A stretch of DNA of 64,000 nt from Candidatus Rifleibacteriota bacterium (lineage in GTDB: Bacteria; Muiribacteriota; Ozemobacteria; Ozemobacterales; Ozemobacteraceae): NCBI GenBank assembly GCA_018818125.1, contig JAHISQ010000115.1, positions 79,085 to 143,084 on the forward strand, read 5' to 3'. The notes under the pieces are model-generated. The model was not told where the DNA came from. It did not search any database and worked only from the letters and a program-made list of their open reading frames with translations. This document shows, one piece after another, positions 42,386 to 51,109 of the stretch; position 1 is the stretch's first letter; each line of letters starts with the position of its first letter. Position numbers and translations under genes: made by a program.

Positions 42386-44657
42386 GCTTACGATCCAGAA
42401 CCCGAATATTCGGATTTTCATTGGTAATTCTGATAAAGAGCTTCATACTGCGTTCAAGGCCAGCATAATCAGTAGCCTTGACTTCTATATACGGAAAATG
42501 TTTGTCCATAAGTTCTTTTTCATCTGAACCCGCTACGGGAAGTGTCGGTTCGCGAAATACTACACGCAATTTGCCATTAACGCTTTCCTGACGGTCGAAT
42601 GGCACATGATAACTTGCGCGCGGGTACTGATTCGGTATTTCGACTGTCATTTCACCATTTTGTACGCCAGTAGGTATATTGATAATGTTATCGAGTTTCT
42701 GGCCAGAACCGTCGATAGTTGCCCACTTGATGTTGTCATCTGCCCAGACATCGATCAGATATTCAACGTCTTCCTGTATCATGGCTTTTTTGCCCGGCAA
42801 CTCAAGCAATGCTACCACTCTTTTACCAAAACTGTTGCGCTTGCCAAAAGTTAATGGATCAAGCTCTGGCGCACCGTCAATTTGACGGGTATCTGATTTT
42901 TCAAAATCTTCAAGTCTGAAATGCTTTTTAATGAAATCCAGGTCGGGCTGAATAATGTATTTATTAATCATGAGATCCTTTTCGGAGGGCCGCATGCCAT
43001 CGCTTGGAATAATATCAACAATGCGAAAATACATCTCCTGACTGCCGTCAGCAATGCTACTGCTCGATGCTATGATGGCCCCCCCCTTGGACGGCGCAAT
43101 GAAGTCAACGTAATCGCCTACGTTCAAATCGGCCGGCGCCGCGCCGGACTTGTATTTAGTCGAGTGAACTATACTGAAGTCAGGGTCACCATACGGAATG
43201 ATCGGTGGAAAAAAGATTCGGCTGCCATCTTTTACTGATTCGATTCTGATTACAATGTTGGGCAAATCATTATCTCTTATATTTATAAAGCCCTGACCGC
43301 GCCTGAAATCAGCATTAAGCTTGGCCTTTAGTTCTTCTACATAAGTATCATCAAAGTCTTCTTCCTTGCGAAACTCAACCTTTATCGGCCATTCTCTGGC
43401 CTTATCAGGCTCATCTGATAAATCAAGGTCAATATTGCTGCCGGTAAAATCGACATTGCCAGCACCAGTTACCGTAGGTCCGAGACCGTAACACTTTAAC
43501 GGATCGTCTTCATAAATATTGGGATCACCAGGATTGAGATTGCCGTTTCTATCCCAGGCATATAGGGTATAGCGCATGAAACCATGGCACGAATTGGGCA
43601 TTACAATTTGATCTGCGTTGCTACCTGATTCGATAACGGTCGGCTTCTCAAGAATCCAACTTTCATCACTGCTCCAACTAACCCGCGGGGAATCATCGAT
43701 TTTGCCCATCAACAAAGCAGTTCCAATTTTTCCGCCCGAATTGTCGTTTATTCTAAGACCCTCAACTTTATACCAGTCGCCAGTTGTTGCCGGTTGATTC
43801 GCGCCCAGCTCAGGGAAATCACCGTTAACACAACCATCAATTCTCGGCGGCGTACGATCTTTAAATTTCATCGTAAACTCAATACCACTCTGCTTCTCGA
43901 CTATCGGACTGGCATCGACGCAGTTGTCCATAATAGTCTTAGCTAGTTCTTTGTATATATTATTAGGGGGAGCAGGATCAGTGTCTTTTATGTGTGAAGC
44001 CCAGGTTGGAACCATCTTGCTAGGGTCGTCGGGATCCTCTTCTTCCCCATCTTTCTCACAGGGAGGGTCTGTGCAAAAACGCCGGTAGTCGTCACAAGAA
44101 AGACTATTCGGAAGGGGTTGCGTAAAAAATTTAATGTATTTATAACTTGCGTCGAGACATAGAAAATACTTTTTCTCGTGTGGATTGCGGGTTGTCTTGT
44201 AGTCTTCAAATACAAGTTCGTTAGATGAGGGGTGGGACTGTTTGGAGACCCATGTTTTTTCTCCAGTTATTTTATCTTCGACCAGAGAACCATATTCGAG
44301 GTAGAGGTTGGCAAGAAGAAAACTGACAAAATCCAGATTGCCGGTTTCCAAGATAAGGCCACCACTATTTTTCAATCTGGTAAAAAATTTATCGGCAGTG
44401 CTTTTTTCAGCAAATCCCTGAAAATCACTGCTAATCTCGCCCTGTTTTATCAGTGGGCCGTCGCCTGCAAAAGTTGCCCTGATTCCGGTAATCGGCTTAA
44501 CATCTTCGAAAGTATCGACCGGGCAAATAAAGTCGCAGACCATCTGAATCGAGCTCAAGATGCTCATGGTGATCGCGACTGAATCGTCGTCAGCACGCAA
44601 TTGCTGTGAAGTTACAGAAAAAACAAGTATGAGACACAACAACATCAGTCTTTTCAT
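42369..44657 (-). CDS. large exported protein of unknown function in the pilin operon
   Basis: The 762-residue product has a Sec signal peptide ('MKRLMLLCLILVFSVTSQQL' then RADDDS). It is beta-rich and acidic, with Cys pairs near the N-terminus ('QMVCDFICPVDTFEDV') and around 185-205 ('SCDDYRRFCTDPPCEKDGEE') that could form disulphides. The middle holds 'KFKDRTPPRIDGCVNGDFPE', and the C-terminus ends with an Ig-like closing strand ('VKATDYAGLERSMKLFIRIT'). It resembles the two exported proteins at 10963 and 12013 in layout. The start overlaps the upstream TPR gene by ATGA. I do not recognise the family; an extracellular partner of the pilus is a reasonable guess. Confidence 0.75.
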   Translation of the reverse strand: MKRLMLLCLILVFSVTSQQLRADDDSVAITMSILSSIQMVCDFICPVDTFEDVKPITGIRATFAGDGPLIKQGEISSDFQGFAEKSTADKFFTRLKNSGGLILETGNLDFVSFLLANLYLEYGSLVEDKITGEKTWVSKQSHPSSNELVFEDYKTTRNPHEKKYFLCLDASYKYIKFFTQPLPNSLSCDDYRRFCTDPPCEKDGEEEDPDDPSKMVPTWASHIKDTDPAPPNNIYKELAKTIMDNCVDASPIVEKQSGIEFTMKFKDRTPPRIDGCVNGDFPELGANQPATTGDWYKVEGLRINDNSGGKIGTALLMGKIDDSPRVSWSSDESWILEKPTVIESGSNADQIVMPNSCHGFMRYTLYAWDRNGNLNPGDPNIYEDDPLKCYGLGPTVTGAGNVDFTGSNIDLDLSDEPDKAREWPIKVEFRKEEDFDDTYVEELKAKLNADFRRGQGFINIRDNDLPNIVIRIESVKDGSRIFFPPIIPYGDPDFSIVHSTKYKSGAAPADLNVGDYVDFIAPSKGGAIIASSSSIADGSQEMYFRIVDIIPSDGMRPSEKDLMINKYIIQPDLDFIKKHFRLEDFEKSDTRQIDGAPELDPLTFGKRNSFGKRVVALLELPGKKAMIQEDVEYLIDVWADDNIKWATIDGSGQKLDNIINIPTGVQNGEMTVEIPNQYPRASYHVPFDRQESVNGKLRVVFREPTLPVAGSDEKELMDKHFPYIEVKATDYAGLERSMKLFIRITNENPNIRVLDRKHEQNR

Positions 44658-46153
44658 GGTTTACTCCCTGTCAGGGCATCTACTAATAAATATGCCATTC
44701 CTTCAAAAGTTTCATCACTCTTATCTTTACTATAGCCTATTAACAGTTCACGCTCAATATCTTTCATGAACTTGGGATGCCATCCGGTAGCCGGACGACC
44801 AAGACCAGTTAGAACAGCCTCTTCGAAGTCTGATTCATAGATCTGATATTTTAGATTTTTGCGCGCCAAACCCACAAAATAACAGGCTCTGGTCCTTACC
44901 GATTCTCCGGTGATGCTATAGCTCAGAAAACGCTGAGCACCATCTATCTGACCAATTTTAAAAAGACAGATCCCTACCAGATAATTTAACCAGGGCACAT
45001 TAAGATCACGCGCCACTTCTATCAGGCCACCAAGGCAATCAACAGGCGACTTCGTCATGGTTATGAACATGCACTTTACAAATATCCAGGCAGAACCTAT
45101 AGAAAACCTCATCAACAAATCGTCGCAGGCTTTCCAGGAGTAATAAAACACGACCGGGATTGCTCCGATCAGCAACAGAAGAGTGAGATAGTAAACAAAG
45201 TGCAACCTGACGTGGCATTCAGCACGATAGCCAAAAGTCTGATAAACCTTGCCCGTTTTTTTACTACGACTGAACCCCAACGCCATCAGATAATTGCTTT
45301 GACCGTAGTAACCAACCGAGAACAACGGAAATAAAGTGTCTTCATCAGGATTCTGTCGAAAGTATTTCCAGAAATCGGCCAGTGCCTGATCATAATTTTT
45401 CAGCTTCAGATAGGCCTTGCCCCGCAAAAGCAAATATTCTATTCGATCCGGCGAATCTGCGATAAGAATATTCAGCGAATCTACGGTCTCCATCATGCGA
45501 CCCTCCAGAAATGCCGTCTCAGCTTTATCGACAAAAGACTCCAGCTGATTTACCTGATCTATTCTGGCTTTAAGTTCTAGAGCGGGCTTGTAATTAGGCT
45601 CGCGCCCCAGTATTACTTCAAGCATTTCCATCGCTTTAATTCTATCGCCCTGTGCAAAAAAACCACGAGCTCGATTCATGTATGAAATCGCCGAGTAAAA
45701 ATCGACATCATGCGACCGACCGCTGGAAGCTGATACTTCTATTCCCTGTGATTTGTATTCATCGATTTGCCGATAAATTTCGCTGACCTGCTTCATCTTT
45801 TCCTGGGCAAATACGCTTTCTGGAGATAATGACAGCAACTCATTCAAGACCTTTTTGGCATCAGGAATATTCTTGGCAGACAGGTAAAATTCAGCCTGCT
45901 GCTGCAGCTTTTCGGAGCGTTCAGTGATTGCTTTTTTCAGTTTACCTGCAAAATCGTTGATTTTTGTATCTTCAGGATCGATTCTATCAGCCCGCTGTAA
46001 TAAATTGCGGGCCTGGACAAGATTGCCGTTTTCAAAAAACACCTCTGCACGGCGCAGGTATTCCCGTGCCTGCGAGCTGTAAGCCAACAGCGGAGCTGCC
46101 AGCAACACACACAGCAACAACCAGCCCATCTTCATATTTGGATTGAAAGCCAT
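44654..46153 (-). CDS. TPR membrane protein, first gene of the pilin-cyclase operon
   Basis: The 499-residue product has a signal peptide or anchor ('MGWLLLCVLLAAPLLAYSS') and about six TPR-like helical pairs in the first 270 residues ('LRRAEVFFENGNLVQARNLL', 'LLRGKAYLKLKNYDQALADF'). Hydrophobic segments follow near 310-350 ('LTLLLLIGAIPVVFYYSW', then 'SAWIFVKCMFITM'), then another helical part. The start could be the ATG at 46153 or at 46135 (MKMGWLL); neither has a ribosome binding site. Its last bases overlap the next gene (ATGA). It probably acts as a scaffold for the pilus-related proteins encoded after it. Confidence 0.8.
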   Translation of the reverse strand: MAFNPNMKMGWLLLCVLLAAPLLAYSSQAREYLRRAEVFFENGNLVQARNLLQRADRIDPEDTKINDFAGKLKKAITERSEKLQQQAEFYLSAKNIPDAKKVLNELLSLSPESVFAQEKMKQVSEIYRQIDEYKSQGIEVSASSGRSHDVDFYSAISYMNRARGFFAQGDRIKAMEMLEVILGREPNYKPALELKARIDQVNQLESFVDKAETAFLEGRMMETVDSLNILIADSPDRIEYLLLRGKAYLKLKNYDQALADFWKYFRQNPDEDTLFPLFSVGYYGQSNYLMALGFSRSKKTGKVYQTFGYRAECHVRLHFVYYLTLLLLIGAIPVVFYYSWKACDDLLMRFSIGSAWIFVKCMFITMTKSPVDCLGGLIEVARDLNVPWLNYLVGICLFKIGQIDGAQRFLSYSITGESVRTRACYFVGLARKNLKYQIYESDFEEAVLTGLGRPATGWHPKFMKDIERELLIGYSKDKSDETFEGMAYLLVDALTGSKP

Positions 46154-46279
46154 ATCACTATATTACCAGAAAACCATATTAACGGTACCCTTATCGGAGT
46201 GTATTGTGTAAAGCCTGACCCTTGTATATATTGGAAACGAAGATTCTAACTGTAACGTTTCCATTTTTTTTGGCAGCTT

Positions 46280-46308
46280 TTGACATTTCTGGCAGCAGCT
46301 GATAATAT
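46280..46308 (+). promoter_or_regulatory. promoter of the fructose-bisphosphate aldolase gene
   Basis: TTGACA (46280-46285), 17 nt, then TAATAT (46303-46308). The ~50-nt leader carries a strong AGGAGG 6 nt before the ATG at 46367. Confidence 0.75.
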
Positions 46309-46366
46309 GCGAAATGATAAGACGATGCGTTTTCTGCATCACAAAAGTCTGCACAGGAGGACATCG

Positions 46367-47308
46367 ATGCCACTGGTAACTTCAAAGGAACTTTTTAAAA
46401 AGGCCTACAACGGCGGTTATGCTATAGGCGCTTTTAACGTCAACAACATGGAAATCATCCAGGGAATCTTCGAGGCCGCAATTGAAGAAAAGTCTCCGCT
46501 GATCATCCAGGTATCATCGGGTGCCAGAAAATATGCACGCCATGAATACCTCATTCACCTCATTCAGGCCTCAATTGAAATGGCCGAAGCTTCGGGTGTT
46601 TCTATTCCTGTAGTTCTGCACCTCGACCACGGTGATGATTTTGAAATCTGCAAAAAATGCATCGACGGTGGCTTCACATCAGTAATGATTGATGCCTCCA
46701 AATACCCTCTGGCGGAAAACATCAGAATCACCAAAGAGGTCGTCGATTACGCCCATGCCCATGGCGTAACTGTCGAAGCTGAACTTGGCAAACTGGCCGG
46801 CGTTGAAGATGATGTAAAAGTTGACACCAAAGACGCCACTTACACTGACCCCAAAGAAGCAAAAGAATTTGTCGACAAAACCGGCTGCGACTCTCTAGCT
46901 ATTGCCATTGGCACCAGCCACGGCGCTTATAAATTCAAGGGTGAGCCTAAGCTCGCCTTTGATCGCCTTAAACAAATCCAGGATCTGCTGCCGAACTTCC
47001 CGCTTGTCCTGCATGGCGCCAGTTCAGTACCACAAAATCTGACCGATCTCTGCAATAAATACGGCGGCCAGATTCCAGGCTCAAGAGGCGTACCGGAAGA
47101 AATGATAGCCCAGGCTGCCAAAACCGGAGTCTGCAAGATTAACATCGACACCGATCTGCGCCTGGCCTTGACCGCGCAAATCCGCAAGGTTTTCTTCGAA
47201 AGTCCGGCAGAATTCGACCCGCGCAAATATCTCGCACCCGGCCGCGATGCGATCAAAGAACTTGTAAAGCATAAAATGCGCATCATGGGCACTTCAGGCA
47301 AAGCCTGA
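46367..47308 (+). CDS. fba: class II fructose-bisphosphate aldolase
   Basis: The product is 313 residues from the ATG at 46367, fixed by CAGGAGG just upstream. This zinc enzyme interconverts fructose-1,6-bisphosphate with DHAP and glyceraldehyde-3-P in glycolysis and gluconeogenesis. Zinc and catalytic residues are visible: 'LHLDHGDDFE' (D87, H88), 'AIGTSHGAYKF' (H185) and 'LHGASSVP' (H216). 'EAELGKLAGVEDDVKVD' and 'KINIDTDLRLA' are also typical of the class IIB type. It is monocistronic, with its own promoter and terminator. It is unrelated in sequence to the class II aldolase/adducin protein at 5440. Confidence 0.96.
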   Translation: MPLVTSKELFKKAYNGGYAIGAFNVNNMEIIQGIFEAAIEEKSPLIIQVSSGARKYARHEYLIHLIQASIEMAEASGVSIPVVLHLDHGDDFEICKKCIDGGFTSVMIDASKYPLAENIRITKEVVDYAHAHGVTVEAELGKLAGVEDDVKVDTKDATYTDPKEAKEFVDKTGCDSLAIAIGTSHGAYKFKGEPKLAFDRLKQIQDLLPNFPLVLHGASSVPQNLTDLCNKYGGQIPGSRGVPEEMIAQAAKTGVCKINIDTDLRLALTAQIRKVFFESPAEFDPRKYLAPGRDAIKELVKHKMRIMGTSGKA

Positions 47309-47330
47309 AAAAGCCACACCGATTTGTTAC

Positions 47331-47374
47331 AATACCACGCAGGGGTTCAGCATGCTGAACCCCTGCGTGGTATT
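47331..47374. terminator. terminator hairpin: perfect 44-nt palindrome after fba
   Basis: 47331-47374 is a perfect inverted repeat of 22 bp per arm centred on TTCAGCATGCTGAA. GTTTTG follows, a weak T-run. It starts 22 bp after the fba stop and ends 3 bp before the next -35 box. Confidence 0.85.
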
Positions 47375-47377
47375 GTT

Positions 47378-47406
47378 TTGACAGGGTTCTAAAAAGGAAT
47401 TAGAAT
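47378..47406 (+). promoter_or_regulatory. leaderless-type promoter of the lipoprotein cluster
   Basis: Consensus TTGACA (47378-47383), 17-nt spacer, TAGAAT (47401-47406), then 6 nt to the ATG at 47413. The expected start of transcription falls on the A of the ATG. An AAGGAA lies between the boxes, too early to be in the mRNA. Confidence 0.8.
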
Positions 47407-47412
47407 AGGCCT

Positions 47413-47916
47413 ATGAACAATAAGAAATACTGTCTGTGTCTTCTGACGATCTTTTGTCTGTTAAGCATGCTGGTCGGCTGTGGCGGTAGCAACGGTGGTT
47501 CTGATTATGTCCTGTCGCCCGATGAACTCGAAGTAGCAACCGCGGTTGAATCTTTTGCAGCTGCAGTTAAGACCGAAAATCTTGTTCAGTCCATGAAACT
47601 TGTATATTCTAACCTGACATACTTTAATTCGAGCACGCCTTCAGGATACGTGCAGTTCGAGAGCCGCCTCAAGAACTTGTTCGACAAAGCCATCGTTGAT
47701 GAATTCACTATTACCGATATTGGCCCAAGCATGGAATCAGAAGATCTGGCCACGGTAAGAGCCCGGCTCACACTTGTATACACTGTAGCTGGCACACCCT
47801 TTACTCTCGGCGAAGATATCGAGTTGCGTCTTGAGAGGGACGACGGACAATGGGGCATTATTCAGTTCGCCGCCTACAGTACAACTATGGTGACTGCGTT
47901 TCCACCAGCTTTGTAG
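47413..47916 (+). CDS. small lipoprotein, NTF2-like possible
   Basis: The 167-residue product has a lipoprotein signal with lipobox LVGC and a Gly/Ser tether. The mature chain opens with a helix ('VATAVESFAAAVKTENLVQS') and continues with beta-strands, ending 'LERDDGQWGIIQFAAYS'. This order is typical of SnoaL/NTF2-like lipoproteins. It resembles the 177-residue lipoprotein at 10165. The ATG lies 6 nt after the -10 box, so its mRNA is predicted to be leaderless. The TPR-TerB gene follows after 29 bp in the same direction. The ligand or role is unknown. Confidence 0.78.
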   Translation: MNNKKYCLCLLTIFCLLSMLVGCGGSNGGSDYVLSPDELEVATAVESFAAAVKTENLVQSMKLVYSNLTYFNSSTPSGYVQFESRLKNLFDKAIVDEFTITDIGPSMESEDLATVRARLTLVYTVAGTPFTLGEDIELRLERDDGQWGIIQFAAYSTTMVTAFPPAL

Positions 47917-47945
47917 AGCCCGTTAAAAAAAGAGGAGCCTGAGGA

Positions 47946-49367
47946 ATGACCAGCATAGTAACACTTCACGAATCAGAAAGTCTGTTAAGACTTGATTTTT
48001 CGCTGCCCCCAGCAAGCTGGAACGAAATAGTCAGCGACAGTGTTTCTGTTATGGCGATAAAAGAAGGGCTTGGCATATTTTCGTTTACTAACGGAGCAAT
48101 GTTGGTGAGCGCCACTGCTGACAGTTCTCTTCTCGCAAGCCTGCAGATGGCAAAACCAGTGGGGCTGCAACGCCAGACAGCCAATTCTGAGCTGACAGAA
48201 GAAAATCTGCTGTTCAAATTCGAGCGCTTCGACCTGACCGGGCAATTTGCCGAAGGCATCAGAGCGCAGGCCACCGGCAATATTGCAACTGCGATCCCGT
48301 GTTATCAGCAGGTAATACAGGCAGACGCCGGTGTTGTAAGAGTCTACAATCTGCTTGGGCTATGCCAACGACTTAACAATGATCCTTCTGGCGCCGAAGC
48401 CTCATATCGGCAGGCAATAAATATCTTTGCCGAGTCACCTGATGCCTGGTGCAACCTGGGTATTCTCTATCAGAAAAATGGGCAGGAAAAAGAAGCGCAG
48501 GAACTCTTCAGCGAGTCTCTCAAGCGCGACGAATTCTACTTTAATGCATTGCAACGGCGGGCAGCCTGGTTTCTTGAAACCGGTCAGGTTGCCAACTCTG
48601 AGTTCGCCCTATTGAATTTACGCCTGCTCATGAACTTCAGTGAACTGGCAGTTGTTCAGCGCCACATCCGCAACAGCGCTGATCGACTCGACATGAGCCT
48701 TGAGCAATACTGTGAAACCCTGCACAGCGAGCATGGAATTCTCGCTAACAACAAAATTCAGCAATATTTCAGACGCGTTGAAAGTTTCATTAATAACGGT
48801 GCTTTTGGACAGGCAAGTGAGTATATGCTTATGCTCAATGACATGACGCCTCAGATGCATGGCGAACAGCTGATCAAGAGTTGGATAAGACCTCGAATAA
48901 AAAAGATTATCCAAAAAATTACGACTGACGCCCCTTACGAATTTGTGAAAAATTTAAGCGCGCTTGTTGCGACTTGTGGCGCTGTTACCGAAAAAGTTAC
49001 ACCTGAACGTTCACCACTCACCGGACCGGAATTTTTTTCAATGGTATTGCTCGAAATAATGCGCGATGGGCAGATCGAACCGGCCGAACAGGAGCTCTTA
49101 AAAAAGCTCAAAGCTGCGCTGAATGTGCCTGACCAGATGTTCATGAAGATGTTCAACAACGTACGGCGCCAACTCACAGGCGTAGAGCTAAGCGAAGGTC
49201 TGCGTGAGCGTTTCAGCCATCAGCGTCTATTCAAAAACCTTTGTCAGGCTGCCTATAGGGACGGAGTTGTTGAAGAATCAGAGAAAAAGATTCTTGGTTT
49301 TGCTTGCAAAGCTTTTGGTATATCATCAGAAGAATTAAAAAGAATAATCGCCGAGGTTGTTAAATGA
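47946..49367 (+). CDS. TPR protein with C-terminal TerB-like domain
   Basis: The 473-residue cytosolic protein has no signal peptide; GAGGA precedes the ATG. Residues ~100-220 hold TPR units ('YNLLGLCQRLNNDPSGAEAS', 'CNLGILYQKNGQEKEAQELF'). The C-terminal ~130 residues contain two TerB-like halves: 'LEIMRDGQIEPAEQELLKKL' and 'CQAAYRDGVVEESEKKILGF'. TerB-type domains are often found in stress-response and membrane-linked complexes. The N-terminal 80 residues are beta-rich and unrecognised. The stop overlaps the YbjN-like gene as ATGA. Confidence 0.82.
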   Translation: MTSIVTLHESESLLRLDFSLPPASWNEIVSDSVSVMAIKEGLGIFSFTNGAMLVSATADSSLLASLQMAKPVGLQRQTANSELTEENLLFKFERFDLTGQFAEGIRAQATGNIATAIPCYQQVIQADAGVVRVYNLLGLCQRLNNDPSGAEASYRQAINIFAESPDAWCNLGILYQKNGQEKEAQELFSESLKRDEFYFNALQRRAAWFLETGQVANSEFALLNLRLLMNFSELAVVQRHIRNSADRLDMSLEQYCETLHSEHGILANNKIQQYFRRVESFINNGAFGQASEYMLMLNDMTPQMHGEQLIKSWIRPRIKKIIQKITTDAPYEFVKNLSALVATCGAVTEKVTPERSPLTGPEFFSMVLLEIMRDGQIEPAEQELLKKLKAALNVPDQMFMKMFNNVRRQLTGVELSEGLRERFSHQRLFKNLCQAAYRDGVVEESEKKILGFACKAFGISSEELKRIIAEVVK

Positions 49368-49975
49368 GTTCCACAGACAAGGGCAAAATTCAGAAAGAGC
49401 CAGACAAGAGCGAATTAGAAGTGATCAAGCAGGTTAAAAGCTATCTCGAAGACGCCGAGATAAAGTGTCACGATGTATCGAATGACGCTGTCGAACTGTA
49501 TATGCAGGGGCACAATCTGACCATGCACGTGGTGATCTATGTACATAACGGCCATCTGATTTTCCGTATTCCAGGCTTCATCAGGAACGTAGAATTGCGC
49601 CGACTGGATATAATGCAATTTCTGATGCAGGTTATGAATGATATTCTCGACATCAGATTCGAGCTTGGCAAAGAAGGCAAAAGCCTTTCTGCCTGCTGTC
49701 AGCACATACTTGAAGATTCATCGATAACTCGCCGTCAGTTCGACCTTGCAATGATGGTGCTTATTCACATTGTAGATGATACCTATCCACATCTTATGAA
49801 GCTTATCTACAAAGCCGACGCCGACTTTACTGTCGATGATTCCGAGGATCAAAGCAACTTTAGCAGCGACGACGAAGACAAACCTGTTACTGATGTTAGT
49901 GATAACGACGAAAGTGATGAAAACGACGAATTTGCGCCGATCATCAACGACGAAGAAACCCGTAAAATCAACTGA
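49364..49975 (+). CDS. YbjN-like protein with acidic tail
   Basis: The 203-residue protein has a YbjN-type domain (~15-150; 'LTMHVVIYVHNGHLIFRIPG', 'IMQFLMQVMNDILDIRFELG'), the fold shared with type III secretion chaperones. It has a disordered acidic C-terminus ('SDDEDKPVTDVSDNDESDEN'). YbjN proteins are implicated in stress and motility regulation in enterobacteria. It is translationally coupled to the TPR-TerB gene (ATGA). It is probably a cytosolic partner of that protein. Confidence 0.78.
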   Translation: MSSTDKGKIQKEPDKSELEVIKQVKSYLEDAEIKCHDVSNDAVELYMQGHNLTMHVVIYVHNGHLIFRIPGFIRNVELRRLDIMQFLMQVMNDILDIRFELGKEGKSLSACCQHILEDSSITRRQFDLAMMVLIHIVDDTYPHLMKLIYKADADFTVDDSEDQSNFSSDDEDKPVTDVSDNDESDENDEFAPIINDEETRKIN

Positions 49976-49993
49976 GTCAAAGGAGCTGCTAAC

Positions 49994-51103
49994 ATGTCAG
50001 CGTGCCATCCCAGGTTCAAAATATCGATCATTCTTGCCCTGGTTCTGCTCTGCAGCCAGTCTCTATCTGCTACAACGATCCAGGCACCCGAATGGTTCAA
50101 TCTCACAGCCGAACTGTCAGCAGCCCCGGAACTGAACCAACCGGTAGAGGTTCGTGTCAGCTTGCGCTCGATTATTGGCCGCATATCAACAGCACAGATC
50201 AGACTTATTCTACCTGATTCCTGGAAAGCAGATCAGGAACAAATTAAAACTCCTGCAATCACAGAGGGCAACGCATATCAGACTGTTTTCAAAGTAACGC
50301 CCGGCAGTTACCTGGCGCAGGGCTCAATCGTTGTCGAAGCCGGGTTTCAGGTGCCAAAAGACGAACTTATTGCCCGCGTCAAACGTGAGATGCCAGATAA
50401 TGCAGTTGAACTCGGCGAAACCATACGCAACTGGCCTGACGAAACCAAGCGTTACACTGACATTTCCTTCGCCCTGATGCCTGAAGAAACCTTTTATCCA
50501 GTTTCAAACGACATGTGGCTGAGCTATGACGACAGACTCTCTATCCAAAAAGGGTTTCGGGGTCCAGTCTATTACGAAGACCCCCTGATCACTGCACATC
50601 AAGCGCAAACCGACGTAGAGATGTTTGGAAAACTTGAAGGCTATCTCAAAGCCGACCTGAACCTGCTTGAGAAACTCAACGAATCGGGCATAGACATTAA
50701 CCGCAAACGCTACGATCAACTGAACGGCCTATATGTGCTTGCAGTCAAGGCTTATCAGGAAAATGATCTAGATATCGCCAGCAGCTTTATCAACCAGTTT
50801 GAAACTGCGATAAAATCAGAGCCAGATACCAGTTTTGAAAACCTCAGAATTGCAGTCGGCAACATTAAGGGTCTGATTTTCTGGGGAAAAGGACAGCGGC
50901 GTCTGGCAGAAGATGCCCTTAAAAAGGCTTTTTACGGCAATCGAAAACATTCGCTGCAACGTTATGTTTTACGTAACATAGGCCTTCTCATGCTCGCCGG
51001 CGGCGATCGCAGCACGGCCTCTGAAATGTTCAGACTCGCGCGCAGCTTCAAAAATGGCTACACTTTGCTTGAAAATGAAAGCGAACTGCTCAATAAAAAC
51101 TGA
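49994..51103 (+). CDS. exported protein with N-terminal beta domain and TPR-like C-terminus
   Basis: The 369-residue protein has a Sec signal peptide ('ISIILALVLLCSQSLSATT') and AAAGGAG before the ATG. The first ~110 mature residues are a beta-rich domain ('VEVRVSLRSIIGRISTAQIR'), possibly Ig-like. The rest is helical and TPR-like ('NGLYVLAVKAYQENDLDIAS', 'RNIGLLMLAGGDRSTASEMF'). The placement between cytosolic YbjN and a membrane HEAT protein suggests the periplasmic side of one complex. No family is recognised. Confidence 0.75.
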   Translation: MSACHPRFKISIILALVLLCSQSLSATTIQAPEWFNLTAELSAAPELNQPVEVRVSLRSIIGRISTAQIRLILPDSWKADQEQIKTPAITEGNAYQTVFKVTPGSYLAQGSIVVEAGFQVPKDELIARVKREMPDNAVELGETIRNWPDETKRYTDISFALMPEETFYPVSNDMWLSYDDRLSIQKGFRGPVYYEDPLITAHQAQTDVEMFGKLEGYLKADLNLLEKLNESGIDINRKRYDQLNGLYVLAVKAYQENDLDIASSFINQFETAIKSEPDTSFENLRIAVGNIKGLIFWGKGQRRLAEDALKKAFYGNRKHSLQRYVLRNIGLLMLAGGDRSTASEMFRLARSFKNGYTLLENESELLNKN

Positions 51104-51109
51104 TAACCC

